A stretch of DNA of 64,000 nt. It comes from Litorilituus sediminis (GTDB lineage: Bacteria; Pseudomonadota; Gammaproteobacteria; Enterobacterales; Alteromonadaceae). Shown here one piece after another: positions 8,745 to 17,717 of this stretch (positions are counted from its first letter, which is position 1; each line of letters opens with the position of its first letter). The translations under genes were made by a program, and so were the position numbers. The notes below the pieces were generated by a model. It was not told the DNA's origin. It searched no databases and saw nothing but the letters and a program-made list of their open reading frames with translations. The stretch spans positions 1,240,001 through 1,304,000 of the forward strand of contig NZ_CP034759.1 of the NCBI RefSeq assembly GCF_004295665.1, in the 5' to 3' direction.

Positions 8745-9848
8745 CTAATTTGCTAGCAGATTAGTGACCTTTTTCAGCGTGCCCATAATTTTGTTGGCAT
8801 ATTGCGGATCAGTTGCATAACCTGCTTTTTGTAATCCCTGCAGGAAGTGTTCCACATTGTTAGATTTTTGCAGCGCATCTTGGTACCTGTCACTATTTGA
8901 TAAGAAATCAATATAGTCCTTTACGCTTTCCGTTAATGATTGATAGGTTCTAAACGGCTCTTTTTTCTTCACCATAGTCCCCTGTTCAAACTCTAAGGTT
9001 TCTTTAGAGACCTTATCGCCAGACCAGCGAGAGTCGGCCTTGATGTTAAATAAGTTGTTTGAACTAGTACCATCTTGCGCCTTGATAATTTTTTGTCCCC
9101 AACCTGTTTCAAGCGCAGCTTGAGCGATAACGACCTCAAAAGGCACACCTAATTTTTCTTGCACCATTTGCGCAGGTTTTGTCAGTGCGGTAACAAAATC
9201 TTCTGGCTTATCAAAACTAGGTGATGACATTTTGACGTTTTCATTCGCTTCATTTGCTTTCACTTGTCTACTTGATAAAGCAAACGGGATATTTAAGCCT
9301 TGATTAGCAGCTTGTGAGCCTAAAATTGATGGGTTATTAAAAACAGTGATGCCTTCATCTTTATCATATCCAGCACTTTGCTGTTGATGCTGAAACTGAT
9401 TAAGTAAACTATTTTTCATTGATTTATCTCGCAATGAGCTTTCATCAGAACTTTGCTCTGCAAGGTTGCCGTCATTACGTAATACAGAGCTAGGCTTATA
9501 GCCTTCATCATCGCCACCAAGTTGCCTAACAATTAAGTCAGTTAAACCTAAGGTTCCGTTTGAGGATAACTCTACCGCCATTTGCTGATCATGCATATCA
9601 CGGTAAAACTTGGTTGATTGTGAATTAAATGGGCTATCAGACTCCAGTACATCTTGTGCCTTACGCATACTAGCTAGCAACATTTTCATAAAGATGGCTT
9701 CAAATTGCTGAGCCGCTTCTTTTAGTGCCGCTTTTTTTGCTTCGCCATCTTCAGCACGTGATTGTTTGCGAATATCATTAAGGCCGTTAAGCTCTAATGA
9801 GTTTCTCGCTTGGTCAAAAGCATGTGCTTTATTGATGCTGTTATCCAT
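8745..9848 (-). CDS. flgJ: Flagellar rod assembly protein / peptidoglycan hydrolase FlgJ
   Basis: A 367-residue two-domain FlgJ. The N-terminal rod-binding part (about 30-115) contains QFEAIFMKMLLASMRKAQ. A polar linker follows, then a C-terminal glucosaminidase domain (from about 215) with VIAQAALETGWGQKI, which holds the likely catalytic Glu, and NLFNIKADSRWSG. It acts in the periplasm as scaffold for the rod and opens the peptidoglycan for it. The start at 9848 (ATG) is preferred over an in-frame TTG two codons upstream. The dual-domain form is normal in beta- and gammaproteobacteria. Confidence 0.95.
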   Translation of the reverse strand: MDNSINKAHAFDQARNSLELNGLNDIRKQSRAEDGEAKKAALKEAAQQFEAIFMKMLLASMRKAQDVLESDSPFNSQSTKFYRDMHDQQMAVELSSNGTLGLTDLIVRQLGGDDEGYKPSSVLRNDGNLAEQSSDESSLRDKSMKNSLLNQFQHQQQSAGYDKDEGITVFNNPSILGSQAANQGLNIPFALSSRQVKANEANENVKMSSPSFDKPEDFVTALTKPAQMVQEKLGVPFEVVIAQAALETGWGQKIIKAQDGTSSNNLFNIKADSRWSGDKVSKETLEFEQGTMVKKKEPFRTYQSLTESVKDYIDFLSNSDRYQDALQKSNNVEHFLQGLQKAGYATDPQYANKIMGTLKKVTNLLAN

Positions 9849-9867
9849 TATCAATTCCCATCATCAA

Positions 9868-10962
9868 TTAAATGATGATCAGCTCACCACGAATAGCACC
9901 CGCTTGATCGAGCGCTTCTAATATTGCCATCACATCACCCGGACCTGCACCAACACCATTAATGGCTCTAACAAGGGTATCTAAGGTAACACCAGGCTCA
10001 AAGACAAACATACGTGCATCACTTTGCGTAACATTAATGGTTGACTGGTTAGTCACCACAGTTTCACCTTCAGCAAAAGCATTAGGCTGAGAAACATCCC
10101 TTAACTCATTAATATTTACCGTAATACCACCATGGGTTACCGCTGCGGCAAGTAGCTTAACTTCAGAGCCGATTACGATAGTGCCAGTGCGAGAGTTAAC
10201 AATAATTTTTGCTGAGCCTTTAGCTGGTTCAAACTCTAGATTTTCTATCACTGATAAAAAGCCAACACGGTCACTAATATCTCTTGGCGCATCCACTTGA
10301 ACTGAGGCAGCATCCAAAGCACGGGCGACACCTGGCACTAAATCGTTAATAGTATCAGCTAACCTTTTCGCTGTAGTAAAGTCTGTTTTACGTAAGTTTA
10401 AAGTAATGTGATCACCATGAGCAAATGGCGATGCCACTTCACGCTCAACCGTAGCGCCATTAGCAATACGACCAACTGTTGGTGTATTGACGACTACTTT
10501 TGAACCATCTAAACCTTCTGCACCTAAACCACTGACCACTAAACTGCCTTGGGCAACAGCATAAGCATTACCGTCAATACCCATTAAAATTGTTTGTAAT
10601 AACGTACCACCACGTAAACTTTGCGCACTGCCCATACTTGAAACGGTAACATCTATGGTTTGTCCTGGCTTTTTAAAGGCATTTAACTCGGCGTGAACGG
10701 CAACTGCAGCAACATTTTTAATTTTAGGCTTAAGGTTTTCCGGCATAGTAATACCGAAGTTACTTAACATGGTTTTAAAACTTTGCTCAGTAAACGGGCT
10801 TTGCTCCCCAGTACCGGGTAAGCCAACCACTAAACCATAACCAATCAATTGGTTGGTTCGAACACCAGCAACATCAACCGCATCTTTAATGCGCTGTGCA
10901 TAACTGGCAGTACTTAAAATAAGACCGCTTAGTATTAATGTGATTTTAATTACAGCTTTCAT
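9868..10962 (-). CDS. flgI: Flagellar P-ring protein FlgI
   Basis: A 364-residue periplasmic protein with a Sec signal peptide (cleavage expected after SYA, about residue 22) and the family-diagnostic start of the mature chain, [32 protein letters not shown] and the C-terminal [20 protein letters not shown] are typical. It forms the P ring around the rod in the peptidoglycan layer, with FlgA as its chaperone (encoded at 18830) and FlgT on top in polar-flagellated species. The length is standard. Confidence 0.97.
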   Translation of the reverse strand: MKAVIKITLILSGLILSTASYAQRIKDAVDVAGVRTNQLIGYGLVVGLPGTGEQSPFTEQSFKTMLSNFGITMPENLKPKIKNVAAVAVHAELNAFKKPGQTIDVTVSSMGSAQSLRGGTLLQTILMGIDGNAYAVAQGSLVVSGLGAEGLDGSKVVVNTPTVGRIANGATVEREVASPFAHGDHITLNLRKTDFTTAKRLADTINDLVPGVARALDAASVQVDAPRDISDRVGFLSVIENLEFEPAKGSAKIIVNSRTGTIVIGSEVKLLAAAVTHGGITVNINELRDVSQPNAFAEGETVVTNQSTINVTQSDARMFVFEPGVTLDTLVRAINGVGAGPGDVMAILEALDQAGAIRGELIII

Positions 10963-11035
10963 TGTTAATACCTATTCAACCTAGTGCCTAAAAAAACGAG
11001 TGCCTAAATAACCTTTAGCGAATATAGCTCTGCGC

Positions 11036-11731
11036 TTAAATTGGCCACCAACTGCTGCTAAAGAATTTGGTTAACCAACCTTGTTCATTAACATCAGCAA
11101 AGGTTCCTGTGCCAGCGTACTGAATTCGCGCATTCGCTACCTTAGTAGATAAAATGGTGTTGTTAGAATTGATATCTTTCGAGCGGATAATACCCGTTAG
11201 GCGAATATACTCATCACCATTGTTTAAGGTGATCCACTTCTCACCGCGGATCATTAAATTACCATTAGGTAAAACACGAAGCACATGAACGGAAATATTA
11301 CCGCTTAGGCTATTGCCTTGATCAGACTTTGAGTCACCTTTAAACGCTGAGTCTTGCTCTAAACCAAACTGCAATGCTTTGCCGTTTACGGTAACCGCTT
11401 GCCCGCCTAATCCAGTTACCGCGCCTAAATCATATTCATTTTCTTTTTTCAGCTCAGTTTTAGCGTTTTTCTTCGCTTGGGTGTTTTCGCTTAAAATTAC
11501 GGAAATAATGTCACCAATTCGGTGAGCTTTTGAGTCAGAATAAATATTGTTTACGTAATTTGCTTTAAACAAAGAACCTGTTGGCACAATTAAATCTTCT
11601 TCTGCCTCTGGCACGATAGGTGCAAAATCTGGATCATCAGGTAAGGCTTTACTTAGCTCTACCGTATTACTACAGGCACTGGTTAAAGCAATCAGTGCAG
11701 TTATAGTAAAAAGCTTGATAGATGTTTTCAT
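11036..11731 (-). CDS. flgH: Flagellar L-ring lipoprotein FlgH
   Basis: A 231-residue outer-membrane lipoprotein: the signal peptide ends in LTSAC, so Cys20 is the likely lipidated residue. Family motifs include GSLFKANYVNNIYSDSKAHR and VLRVLPNGNLMIRGEKWITL. FlgH forms the L ring, the outer-membrane bushing of the basal body. It lies between flgG and flgI in the normal order. Confidence 0.96.
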   Translation of the reverse strand: MKTSIKLFTITALIALTSACSNTVELSKALPDDPDFAPIVPEAEEDLIVPTGSLFKANYVNNIYSDSKAHRIGDIISVILSENTQAKKNAKTELKKENEYDLGAVTGLGGQAVTVNGKALQFGLEQDSAFKGDSKSDQGNSLSGNISVHVLRVLPNGNLMIRGEKWITLNNGDEYIRLTGIIRSKDINSNNTILSTKVANARIQYAGTGTFADVNEQGWLTKFFSSSWWPI

Positions 11732-11761
11732 AACAATTCCCCTTACGCTAACACCAACAAC

Positions 11762-12550
11762 TTAAAGCTGTTGATTAATGTAGCTAAGCATTTGATCAAC
11801 AGCTGAAATAACTTTTGAGTTCATTTCATAAACTCGTTGACTTTCAATCAGGTTAACCAATTCTTCGGTAGTATTTACGTTAGAGGTTTCCAATGCCCCT
11901 TGTACCAGCATGCCGTAACCTTCAAGTCCAGGTACGCCTTCTTGCGGCGCGCCACTTACCGCAGTTTCGGTATACAGGTTTTGTCCTATTGGCTCTAAGC
12001 CAGTTGGGTTTACAAAGTTACTTAGGTTAATTTGACCAACAACCGCAGGATCAGCCTGGCCTTGCAGCGTCACCGATACTTCACCATCTTGTGAAACAAT
12101 AATGCTTAAGGCATCTTCTGGAATAGTCACTTGAGGTTGGATTAAATAACCCGCACCTGGTGTTACCATATTGCCTTCTTCATCCATGGTAAATTGACCA
12201 TTTCGGGTATAAGCCGATGAACCATCAGGCATTAACACTTCAAAAAAGCCTTCACCTTGTACCATTAAATCAAGAGCATTATCTGTGGTGATCATATCCC
12301 CTTGGGTATGAATTTTTTGCGTAGCAACTACCTTAGTACCTGCACCTAGCATTAAGCCAGAGGGCGCTTCAGTATCTTGCGCAGTTCTACCGCCCGGTTG
12401 GTTAATGTTTTGATAAAGTAAGTCTTCAAATACTGCGCGGCTTTTCTTAAAGCCGACAGTACTGGCATTTGCCAAGTTATTAGAAATTACCGCAATATCT
12501 TTAGTTTGCGCATCTAATCCTGTTTTACTTATCCATAATGCTGGGTTCAT
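11762..12550 (-). CDS. flgG: Flagellar distal rod protein FlgG
   Basis: A 262-residue axial protein. The N-terminal rod signature is ISNNLANASTVGFKKSRA and the C-terminal helix contains SNVNTTEELVNLIESQRVYE. It builds the distal rod that passes through the P and L rings. It stands 41 bp after flgF and 30 bp before flgH, within the flgF-L unit. Full length. Confidence 0.97.
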   Translation of the reverse strand: MNPALWISKTGLDAQTKDIAVISNNLANASTVGFKKSRAVFEDLLYQNINQPGGRTAQDTEAPSGLMLGAGTKVVATQKIHTQGDMITTDNALDLMVQGEGFFEVLMPDGSSAYTRNGQFTMDEEGNMVTPGAGYLIQPQVTIPEDALSIIVSQDGEVSVTLQGQADPAVVGQINLSNFVNPTGLEPIGQNLYTETAVSGAPQEGVPGLEGYGMLVQGALETSNVNTTEELVNLIESQRVYEMNSKVISAVDQMLSYINQQL

Positions 12551-12591
12551 AAATCACCTCGTGTACTGATCAATTTTCAGTGATAATTAAG

Positions 12592-13335
12592 TTAGAAAGC
12601 ACGTAATAAAGAAGATGAGCTAGAGTCAATTTCTTCCGCGGTTTTCATCAATTTCAATTGCATTTCAAATTGTCTTTGTAAGGCAATCATTTCTGTCATT
12701 TCATTAACTGGGTTAACATTACTGGACTCAAGCTTGCCGCCCATGACTGTGACGGTAATGTCTGCCTGCTCAAGCACACCATCTTTTCGTCTGAATAAAC
12801 CATCGTTACCTTTTTCAAGCATACGAGGATCTGGGTTAACTAATTTCAGTTGTCCCGCTTCTTCTTGTACTGATGCTGGCGCACCTTCAGGCTGAACCAT
12901 GATGGTGCCATCTCGAGTAATTTCGATATTATTTACAGGTAGCGGCAAGTAAATTGGCCCACCATCACCGACAACTAATTGACCATTACTGGTTTCTAAA
13001 GCGCCTTCTTCGGTTAAACGTAAGTGTCCGTTTCGAGTATAGGCAACTTCACCTGTAGCATCTTGCACTGCAAGCCAGCCTTTACCTTCAATAGCAATAT
13101 CTAGTGAGCGACCCGTACTAATTAAACCACCCGAGTCAAAATTTTGGCTAGCACGCTCGGTCATAGAAAACACACGGGTTGGTTGACCTTCACCATAGGC
13201 TTGCATACTTCTCGCTTGCGCTAAATCAGCCTTAAAGCCTGTGGTTTTGGCGTTGGCTAAGTTATTGGCATTAATTGATAAGGCCTGCATATTCTGTTTA
13301 GCGCCACTCATGGCGATATAAAGCATCTTATCCAT
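12592..13335 (-). CDS. flgF: Flagellar proximal rod protein FlgF
   Basis: About 247 residues, with the rod motif INANNLANAKTTGFKADLAQ and the C-terminal SSNVNPVNEMTEMIALQRQF. The start at 13335 is preferred over the ATG two codons upstream because AGG lies about 8 nt before it. It is the first gene of a unit that runs to flgL: a terminator lies after flgE and a strong sigma-54 promoter lies 38 bp upstream of this start. Confidence 0.95.
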   Translation of the reverse strand: MDKMLYIAMSGAKQNMQALSINANNLANAKTTGFKADLAQARSMQAYGEGQPTRVFSMTERASQNFDSGGLISTGRSLDIAIEGKGWLAVQDATGEVAYTRNGHLRLTEEGALETSNGQLVVGDGGPIYLPLPVNNIEITRDGTIMVQPEGAPASVQEEAGQLKLVNPDPRMLEKGNDGLFRRKDGVLEQADITVTVMGGKLESSNVNPVNEMTEMIALQRQFEMQLKLMKTAEEIDSSSSSLLRAF

Positions 13336-13373
13336 GGTCATTACCTAATAAAAAAATTCATATCAATAGATAA

Positions 13374-13389
13374 TGCAAAGGCAATGCCA
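13374..13389 (-). promoter_or_regulatory. Sigma-54 promoter of the flgFGHIJKL unit
   Basis: Minus strand TGGCATTGCCTTTGCA: the -24 GG and -12 GC are 10 nt apart, and the site matches TGGCAC-N5-TTGCA at all but one position. It lies 38 bp before flgF. Sigma-54 with FlrC-type activators drives such middle genes in Vibrio polar systems. Confidence 0.8.
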
Positions 13390-13463
13390 ACAATAGATAC
13401 TTAACCTGAGATGGGAAATAAAAACGTTGTAGAGCTTTGCAGAGCTTTACTGAAGAGAGAAAC

Positions 13464-13498
13464 AAAAATGCCACTAAAGCAGAGGGAACCTTAGTGGC
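13464..13498 (-). terminator. Terminator after flgE
   Basis: GCCACTAA / TTAGTGGC stem with a 13-nt loop, followed on the minus strand by a T run. It separates flgBCDE from flgF-L. Confidence 0.7.
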
Positions 13499-13562
13499 AA
13501 GTTAACAAGTTCGCTTAAGTTAATTTTAAGCTCAACGCTATAATAACATAGCGCTCAAATCA

Positions 13563-14972
13563 CTATCTGATTTGTAGTATGGTTTGGTTCAGCTGGTTAT
13601 CTACTTCCAGCGCTCGCGAGTTCGCTTGGAAGTTACGCTGCGCTGAAATCAAATCAATTAACTCAGTGGTTAAGTTTACATTTGATTGCTCTAACGCTGA
13701 TGAGTTAATAGTACCAAAAGTGCCTGAACCACCTTCGCCAGCAAGCGCTTCACCCGAAACTATACTTTCTTTCCAGCTGGTATTACCAATTTGCGTTAAA
13801 CCTTGTTCATTAGCAAAATTCACTAAAGCGATTCTTGATAGAGGCTCTGAAGTACCATTACTGTAGGTCGCTCGTACTAAGCCATCAGGGCCAATATCAA
13901 TGCCCGTTAAGCGCCCCACAGCTAAACCATTTTGGTTCAATGCGGTTACTTCAAAGTTAGAAGCAAACTGAGTTGGCTCATTTGGATTTGGCGCTAAAGG
14001 ATCTAAGTTAAAATCAATTTGAATAGTTTGCGAAGATTCTGCACCATTTGAAAGAATGGTCGAACCTAACTGCTCCGTTATTATACCATCAGCTAATGGC
14101 GGGAATTGATCAATGAAGTCACCCGAACTAGTGAACTCCAACCTAGCGCCAACCAAACCAAAATTACCGGCATTAGGTGGTGGCAACGGTCTAGTAGATA
14201 ATGGGCCTGACGCTGCACCACCGACTCGCCCATTTGCAATAGCATCAGTATTTGGATCTTGAATATCGATTGGCACCCCATCTACCGCGGCAAACATCAA
14301 CCATTGATTGGGGTTAACAGTAGGATCATCTTTGACAAAATAATAGGTCATCACATGACTATCACCTAAAGAGTCAAAAATAGTCACTGAGGTTGAGTTA
14401 TTAAAAGTAAGTGGATCTTCTGGATCAAAATTACCAGGTGCGCCTGATATATATGCATCACCTGCCGGTAAGTTCATCCGAATATCAACTTCGCTAGTAG
14501 CCGTAGGAGCACCAGACGATGTAGGAATACGAATTGGCTCAGCGGTACTTAAACTCACCGAAGCGGAAGAGCCATCAGAGTTAACAGGGAAACCTAATAA
14601 GTGACCACCTTGTGAGTTAACAACAAAGTTATCCGCATTTAATTTAAACTGACCCGCACGCGTATAAGAGGTTTCTAATGAACCTAACTCTGGCACAGTG
14701 GCAAAAAAGCCATTACCAGTAATCGCTAAATCAAGGGCGTTGTTAGTAAACTGAATACTACCTTGAGAAAACTGCTGAGCAACATCGGCGGTTAATACAC
14801 CATCACCCACTTTTGTTTTACCCGATGCCAATAATGAAGCGGCATAAACATCAACAAATTCAGCACGCGACTCTTTAAAACCGACGGTATTCACGTTGGC
14901 AATATTATTTGATGTCACATCTAAATCTTTTTGCGAGGCGTTTAACCCGCTTAGTGCAATATTAAATGACAT
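13563..14972 (-). CDS. flgE: Flagellar hook protein FlgE
   Basis: A 469-residue hook subunit. The N-terminus has the rod/hook signature LDVTSNNIANVNTVGFKESR, and the C-terminus ends with SNVNLTTELIDLISAQRNFQ followed by ANSRALEVDNQLNQTILQIR. The middle (about 90-380) is the variable hook domain. It forms the curved hook outside the outer membrane. flgD, the hook cap gene, is immediately upstream in the operon (108 bp), and a terminator follows. Confidence 0.96.
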   Translation of the reverse strand: MSFNIALSGLNASQKDLDVTSNNIANVNTVGFKESRAEFVDVYAASLLASGKTKVGDGVLTADVAQQFSQGSIQFTNNALDLAITGNGFFATVPELGSLETSYTRAGQFKLNADNFVVNSQGGHLLGFPVNSDGSSASVSLSTAEPIRIPTSSGAPTATSEVDIRMNLPAGDAYISGAPGNFDPEDPLTFNNSTSVTIFDSLGDSHVMTYYFVKDDPTVNPNQWLMFAAVDGVPIDIQDPNTDAIANGRVGGAASGPLSTRPLPPPNAGNFGLVGARLEFTSSGDFIDQFPPLADGIITEQLGSTILSNGAESSQTIQIDFNLDPLAPNPNEPTQFASNFEVTALNQNGLAVGRLTGIDIGPDGLVRATYSNGTSEPLSRIALVNFANEQGLTQIGNTSWKESIVSGEALAGEGGSGTFGTINSSALEQSNVNLTTELIDLISAQRNFQANSRALEVDNQLNQTILQIR

Positions 14973-15080
14973 AATTTAACCCTCTTTTAAAAATTCTGCT
15001 CTTTAACAACTAAGCAAGTACATGAATTAATATTTGCTTAGTTGTCTTTAAATAAGCTGTTGCTTACTTAGAAAAATTGT

Positions 15081-15767
15081 TTAACCTTCAGATACTTCAA
15101 CCACATCAGCTAATGCCATGGCATTGCCGCCATTTAGGTTAAGCATAATATTACCGCCTGCGCCTGCTAACGTAACACTATCAACTTTACGGTAAGTCAT
15201 GGCTTGTAACTCTGACGCTTGCCCGTCAATAAGACCGGCAATTCTAAAACGGTATGCGCCAGCTGGCGCTGGGTCACCATTGGCCATTTGCCCATTCCAG
15301 ACAAAACCAAACTCACCCGCATCAATATTACCTACAGGTACCGTTTGAATAATTTCACCGGCAACATTTTCCACATAAATGTTAACGTTACTGGCGGGTT
15401 TATCTGATATCACTTTACCTTTAACATCGTCACCTTCATTCATACCAAAAATGTTGTCATCAACTAAGACACTACGGCCTACCAGAGAAGATGCCTGCAA
15501 TGCTTGGCTTGAAGTCATCGATGTGGCAAACGTTTCAAACGATTCATTTAGTTTTTGCACACCATCAGTGGTTGAAAACGCCGTCATTTGCGAAATCATT
15601 TCATTATTATCAACCGGCTTCGTTGGGTCTTGGCTTGCTAATTCTTTAGTAAGCAGTGCAAAAAAATCTGCCTGCGTGAGCATGCCTCTGTCTTCTTCAG
15701 CAACTTGGTATTCATCTTTTTGCCAACGCATTGCGTCGAGCGGGCTGCCGCCTTTAACTGTTTCCAT
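15081..15767 (-). CDS. flgD: Hook assembly scaffold protein FlgD
   Basis: A 228-residue protein with the FlgD N-terminal motif QADFFALLTKELASQDPTKP followed by VDNNEMISQMTAFSTTDGVQ, and a C-terminal FlgD Ig-like/tudor region (FGFVWNGQMANGDPAPAGAY). It caps the growing hook and is then replaced by FlgK. A GGAG ribosome binding site precedes the ATG. Second-to-last gene of the flgBCDE unit. Confidence 0.96.
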   Translation of the reverse strand: METVKGGSPLDAMRWQKDEYQVAEEDRGMLTQADFFALLTKELASQDPTKPVDNNEMISQMTAFSTTDGVQKLNESFETFATSMTSSQALQASSLVGRSVLVDDNIFGMNEGDDVKGKVISDKPASNVNIYVENVAGEIIQTVPVGNIDAGEFGFVWNGQMANGDPAPAGAYRFRIAGLIDGQASELQAMTYRKVDSVTLAGAGGNIMLNLNGGNAMALADVVEVSEG

Positions 15768-15812
15768 GCTGCACTCCTACATTACCCTTAAGTTTTACCG
15801 TCACTATCGCCA

Positions 15813-16235
15813 TTATCTTTGTCCTAACATTAAGGTCTTATTCAGCATGTTTTTTGCTGATTCAGCTAACTGAACATTGGTTTGATAAGAGCGAGAAGCT
15901 GAAATCATATTGGTCATTTCTTCAATAACGTTAACGTTAGGTTTATAGATATAACCGTCTTTATCAGCCATTGGATGATTTGGTGAGTATTCAACATTCA
16001 GTGGTTTATCGCTTTCAACTATGCCTAAAACCTGAACGCCAGCAGAGGCACTTTCTTGCCCAGCGGCAGCTTCTTGCATTGCCGCGGCAAAAACTGGATG
16101 CCTCGCCCGGTAAGTTTGATCGGCGCTACTACTAACACTGTCAGCGTTAGCAATGTTACTGGCTGTGGTATTGAGGCGAGTAGACTGTGCACTCATACCG
16201 CTGCCGGTGATGTCAAATACGTTAAATAGGCTCAT
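15813..16235 (-). CDS. flgC: Flagellar proximal rod protein FlgC
   Basis: A 140-residue rod protein with TASNIANADSVSSSADQTYR near the N-terminus and the C-terminal family motif NVIEEMTNMISASRSYQTNV. It starts three bases after the flgB stop, so translational coupling is likely. Full length. Confidence 0.96.
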   Translation of the reverse strand: MSLFNVFDITGSGMSAQSTRLNTTASNIANADSVSSSADQTYRARHPVFAAAMQEAAAGQESASAGVQVLGIVESDKPLNVEYSPNHPMADKDGYIYKPNVNVIEEMTNMISASRSYQTNVQLAESAKNMLNKTLMLGQR

Positions 16236-16237
16236 GA

Positions 16238-16636
16238 TTACTGACCTCCACTGATCACTTTCTTATAGGCTTTTATTTTGCCATTAAGAAATTGAACACT
16301 CGCTTGATACTCTAATGAATTTTCTAGATACAAGTTTCGTTCCACTTGTACATCAACCGTATTACTATCACCGGTATCAGGTTGATTTGGCACGCGATAT
16401 TGCACGCTATTATCCACTTGTGTACGAATGTCGAAATGCTTTTCGTGAGTTTTGCTAATTTGCCCTTGCTGGCGCTGAGTAGCCTGAGCCATGGCTTGAC
16501 TAAAATCCATGCCTTTTGCTTTGTAGCCTGGGGTATCAGCATTGGCAATATTACTTGCTATTACTTCGGCTCGCTGAGAGCGCAAAACCATGCCTTGAGC
16601 ATGCATTTGAAAGCCTTTATCAAAACCTATCGCCAT
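16238..16636 (-). CDS. flgB: Flagellar proximal rod protein FlgB
   Basis: About 132 residues with the rod motif EVIASNIANADTPGYKAKGM. The ATG at 16636 is chosen over the one six codons upstream because GTGAGG lies 5 nt before it. It is the first gene of the flgBCDE unit. A sigma-54-like site lies about 50 bp upstream and the cheR terminator just beyond that. Confidence 0.95.
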   Translation of the reverse strand: MAIGFDKGFQMHAQGMVLRSQRAEVIASNIANADTPGYKAKGMDFSQAMAQATQRQQGQISKTHEKHFDIRTQVDNSVQYRVPNQPDTGDSNTVDVQVERNLYLENSLEYQASVQFLNGKIKAYKKVISGGQ

Positions 16637-16687
16637 AGCAGCCTCACTTTGCATATTTAAAACTTAAACTATTAGTGACTTAAACAT

Positions 16688-16702
16688 TCAACAATCATGC
16701 CA
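16688..16702 (-). promoter_or_regulatory. Candidate sigma-54 promoter of flgBCDE
   Basis: Minus strand TGGCATGATTGTTGA: a good -24 element and the right spacing, but GA instead of GC at -12. The position, about 50 bp before flgB and after the cheR terminator, fits a promoter. Confidence 0.45.
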
Positions 16703-16757
16703 AATGCAGTGTCAAAAATTTGAAAGGCTGAAATTTTCTGGAGACTATAGAAAGGAA

Positions 16758-16786
16758 AACACCTTGTAAGCGAGTAGCAAGGTGTT
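16758..16786 (-). terminator. Terminator of cheV-cheR
   Basis: A perfect 9-bp stem AACACCTTG / CAAGGTGTT, 11-nt loop, with TTTTCCTTT following on the minus strand. It starts 12 bp after the cheR stop. Confidence 0.75.
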
Positions 16787-16797
16787 GAAAAGGTTAA

Positions 16798-17628
16798 CTA
16801 TTTTTTCTGGTAAACAATACCTGGGTTACACCTGAGCATAGAAAAGTCTTGATTTAGACCCGATAAAGATTCCGATGCACCTAAGAACAGATAACCGTCG
16901 GTATTTAAAACACCATGAATTTGACTGATGATTTGCGCTTTAATTTCTGGCGCAAAATAAATTAATACATTGCGGCAAAAAACAATATCAAAACGTCCCA
17001 TCAAACTATAACTGTTCAACAAGTTTAATGGCCTAAAGCTAACCATGCTTTTTACCTGATCTTTCACTTTAAGCATACCGTTATCACCCGGCTCAAAAAA
17101 CTGTCTTTTACGTTCAGCCGACAAACCTCTTGCCAATGCTAACGAGTCATAATGACCATATTTACAGTGCTCTAGCATAGTAGTAGAAATATCAGTACCA
17201 ACAACTTGCACGCCACGAGGAAAAGCACCGGGATTACTTTGTTGATACTCTAATACCGACATAGCAATGGAGTATGGCTCTTGCCCAGAAGAGCTGGCGG
17301 CAGACCAAATTTTTACCGGAGTCTTTCGGTTAGAAAAGTCTGGTAGCAATTTGCTTTTTAATAATTTAAACGGGTAGTCATCACGAAACCATAAAGTTTC
17401 ATTGGTGGTCATGGCATCAATAACTGCGGCACGAAGTTGCCGCTCAACCGGAGAAAGCGTACGAGTTACTAACTCTCCTAACGAGCCCAATTCAAACTTC
17501 GCCATTAAAGGTGCTAATCTACTTTTAACAAGGTACTGCTTGTTTTCTCCAAGCACAATACCACACTGTTGCTCTAGAAAGGTTCTAAATTGATGATAGC
17601 TTTTTTCATCTAGTTGTCTTGCTGACAC
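16798..17628 (-). CDS. cheR: Chemotaxis protein methyltransferase CheR
   Basis: A 276-residue enzyme that methylates Glu side chains of chemoreceptors using S-adenosylmethionine. The N-terminal helical domain (about 1-75) is followed by the SAM-binding domain, with IWSAASSSGQEPYSIAM, TDISTTMLEHCKYG and FDIVFCRNVLIYF. The start codon is GTG at 17628, since no better in-frame ATG exists nearby. It is 89 bp downstream of cheV in the same direction. The cheV-cheR-flgB order is typical of Vibrio, Shewanella and Colwellia polar loci. Confidence 0.96.
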   Translation of the reverse strand: MSARQLDEKSYHQFRTFLEQQCGIVLGENKQYLVKSRLAPLMAKFELGSLGELVTRTLSPVERQLRAAVIDAMTTNETLWFRDDYPFKLLKSKLLPDFSNRKTPVKIWSAASSSGQEPYSIAMSVLEYQQSNPGAFPRGVQVVGTDISTTMLEHCKYGHYDSLALARGLSAERKRQFFEPGDNGMLKVKDQVKSMVSFRPLNLLNSYSLMGRFDIVFCRNVLIYFAPEIKAQIISQIHGVLNTDGYLFLGASESLSGLNQDFSMLRCNPGIVYQKK

Positions 17629-17717
17629 TCGTATTTCCTGTATAACTTTGCCGGTTTACTAAAACCTAAATAATGCTTAATTACCCGCAAGCAATTAAGC
17701 ATTTTAAACAAATAATA

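Noticed and set aside
15379..15873. A 164-codon plus-strand frame
   Set aside because: Antisense to flgD and the end of flgC, both certain genes; no ribosome binding site.
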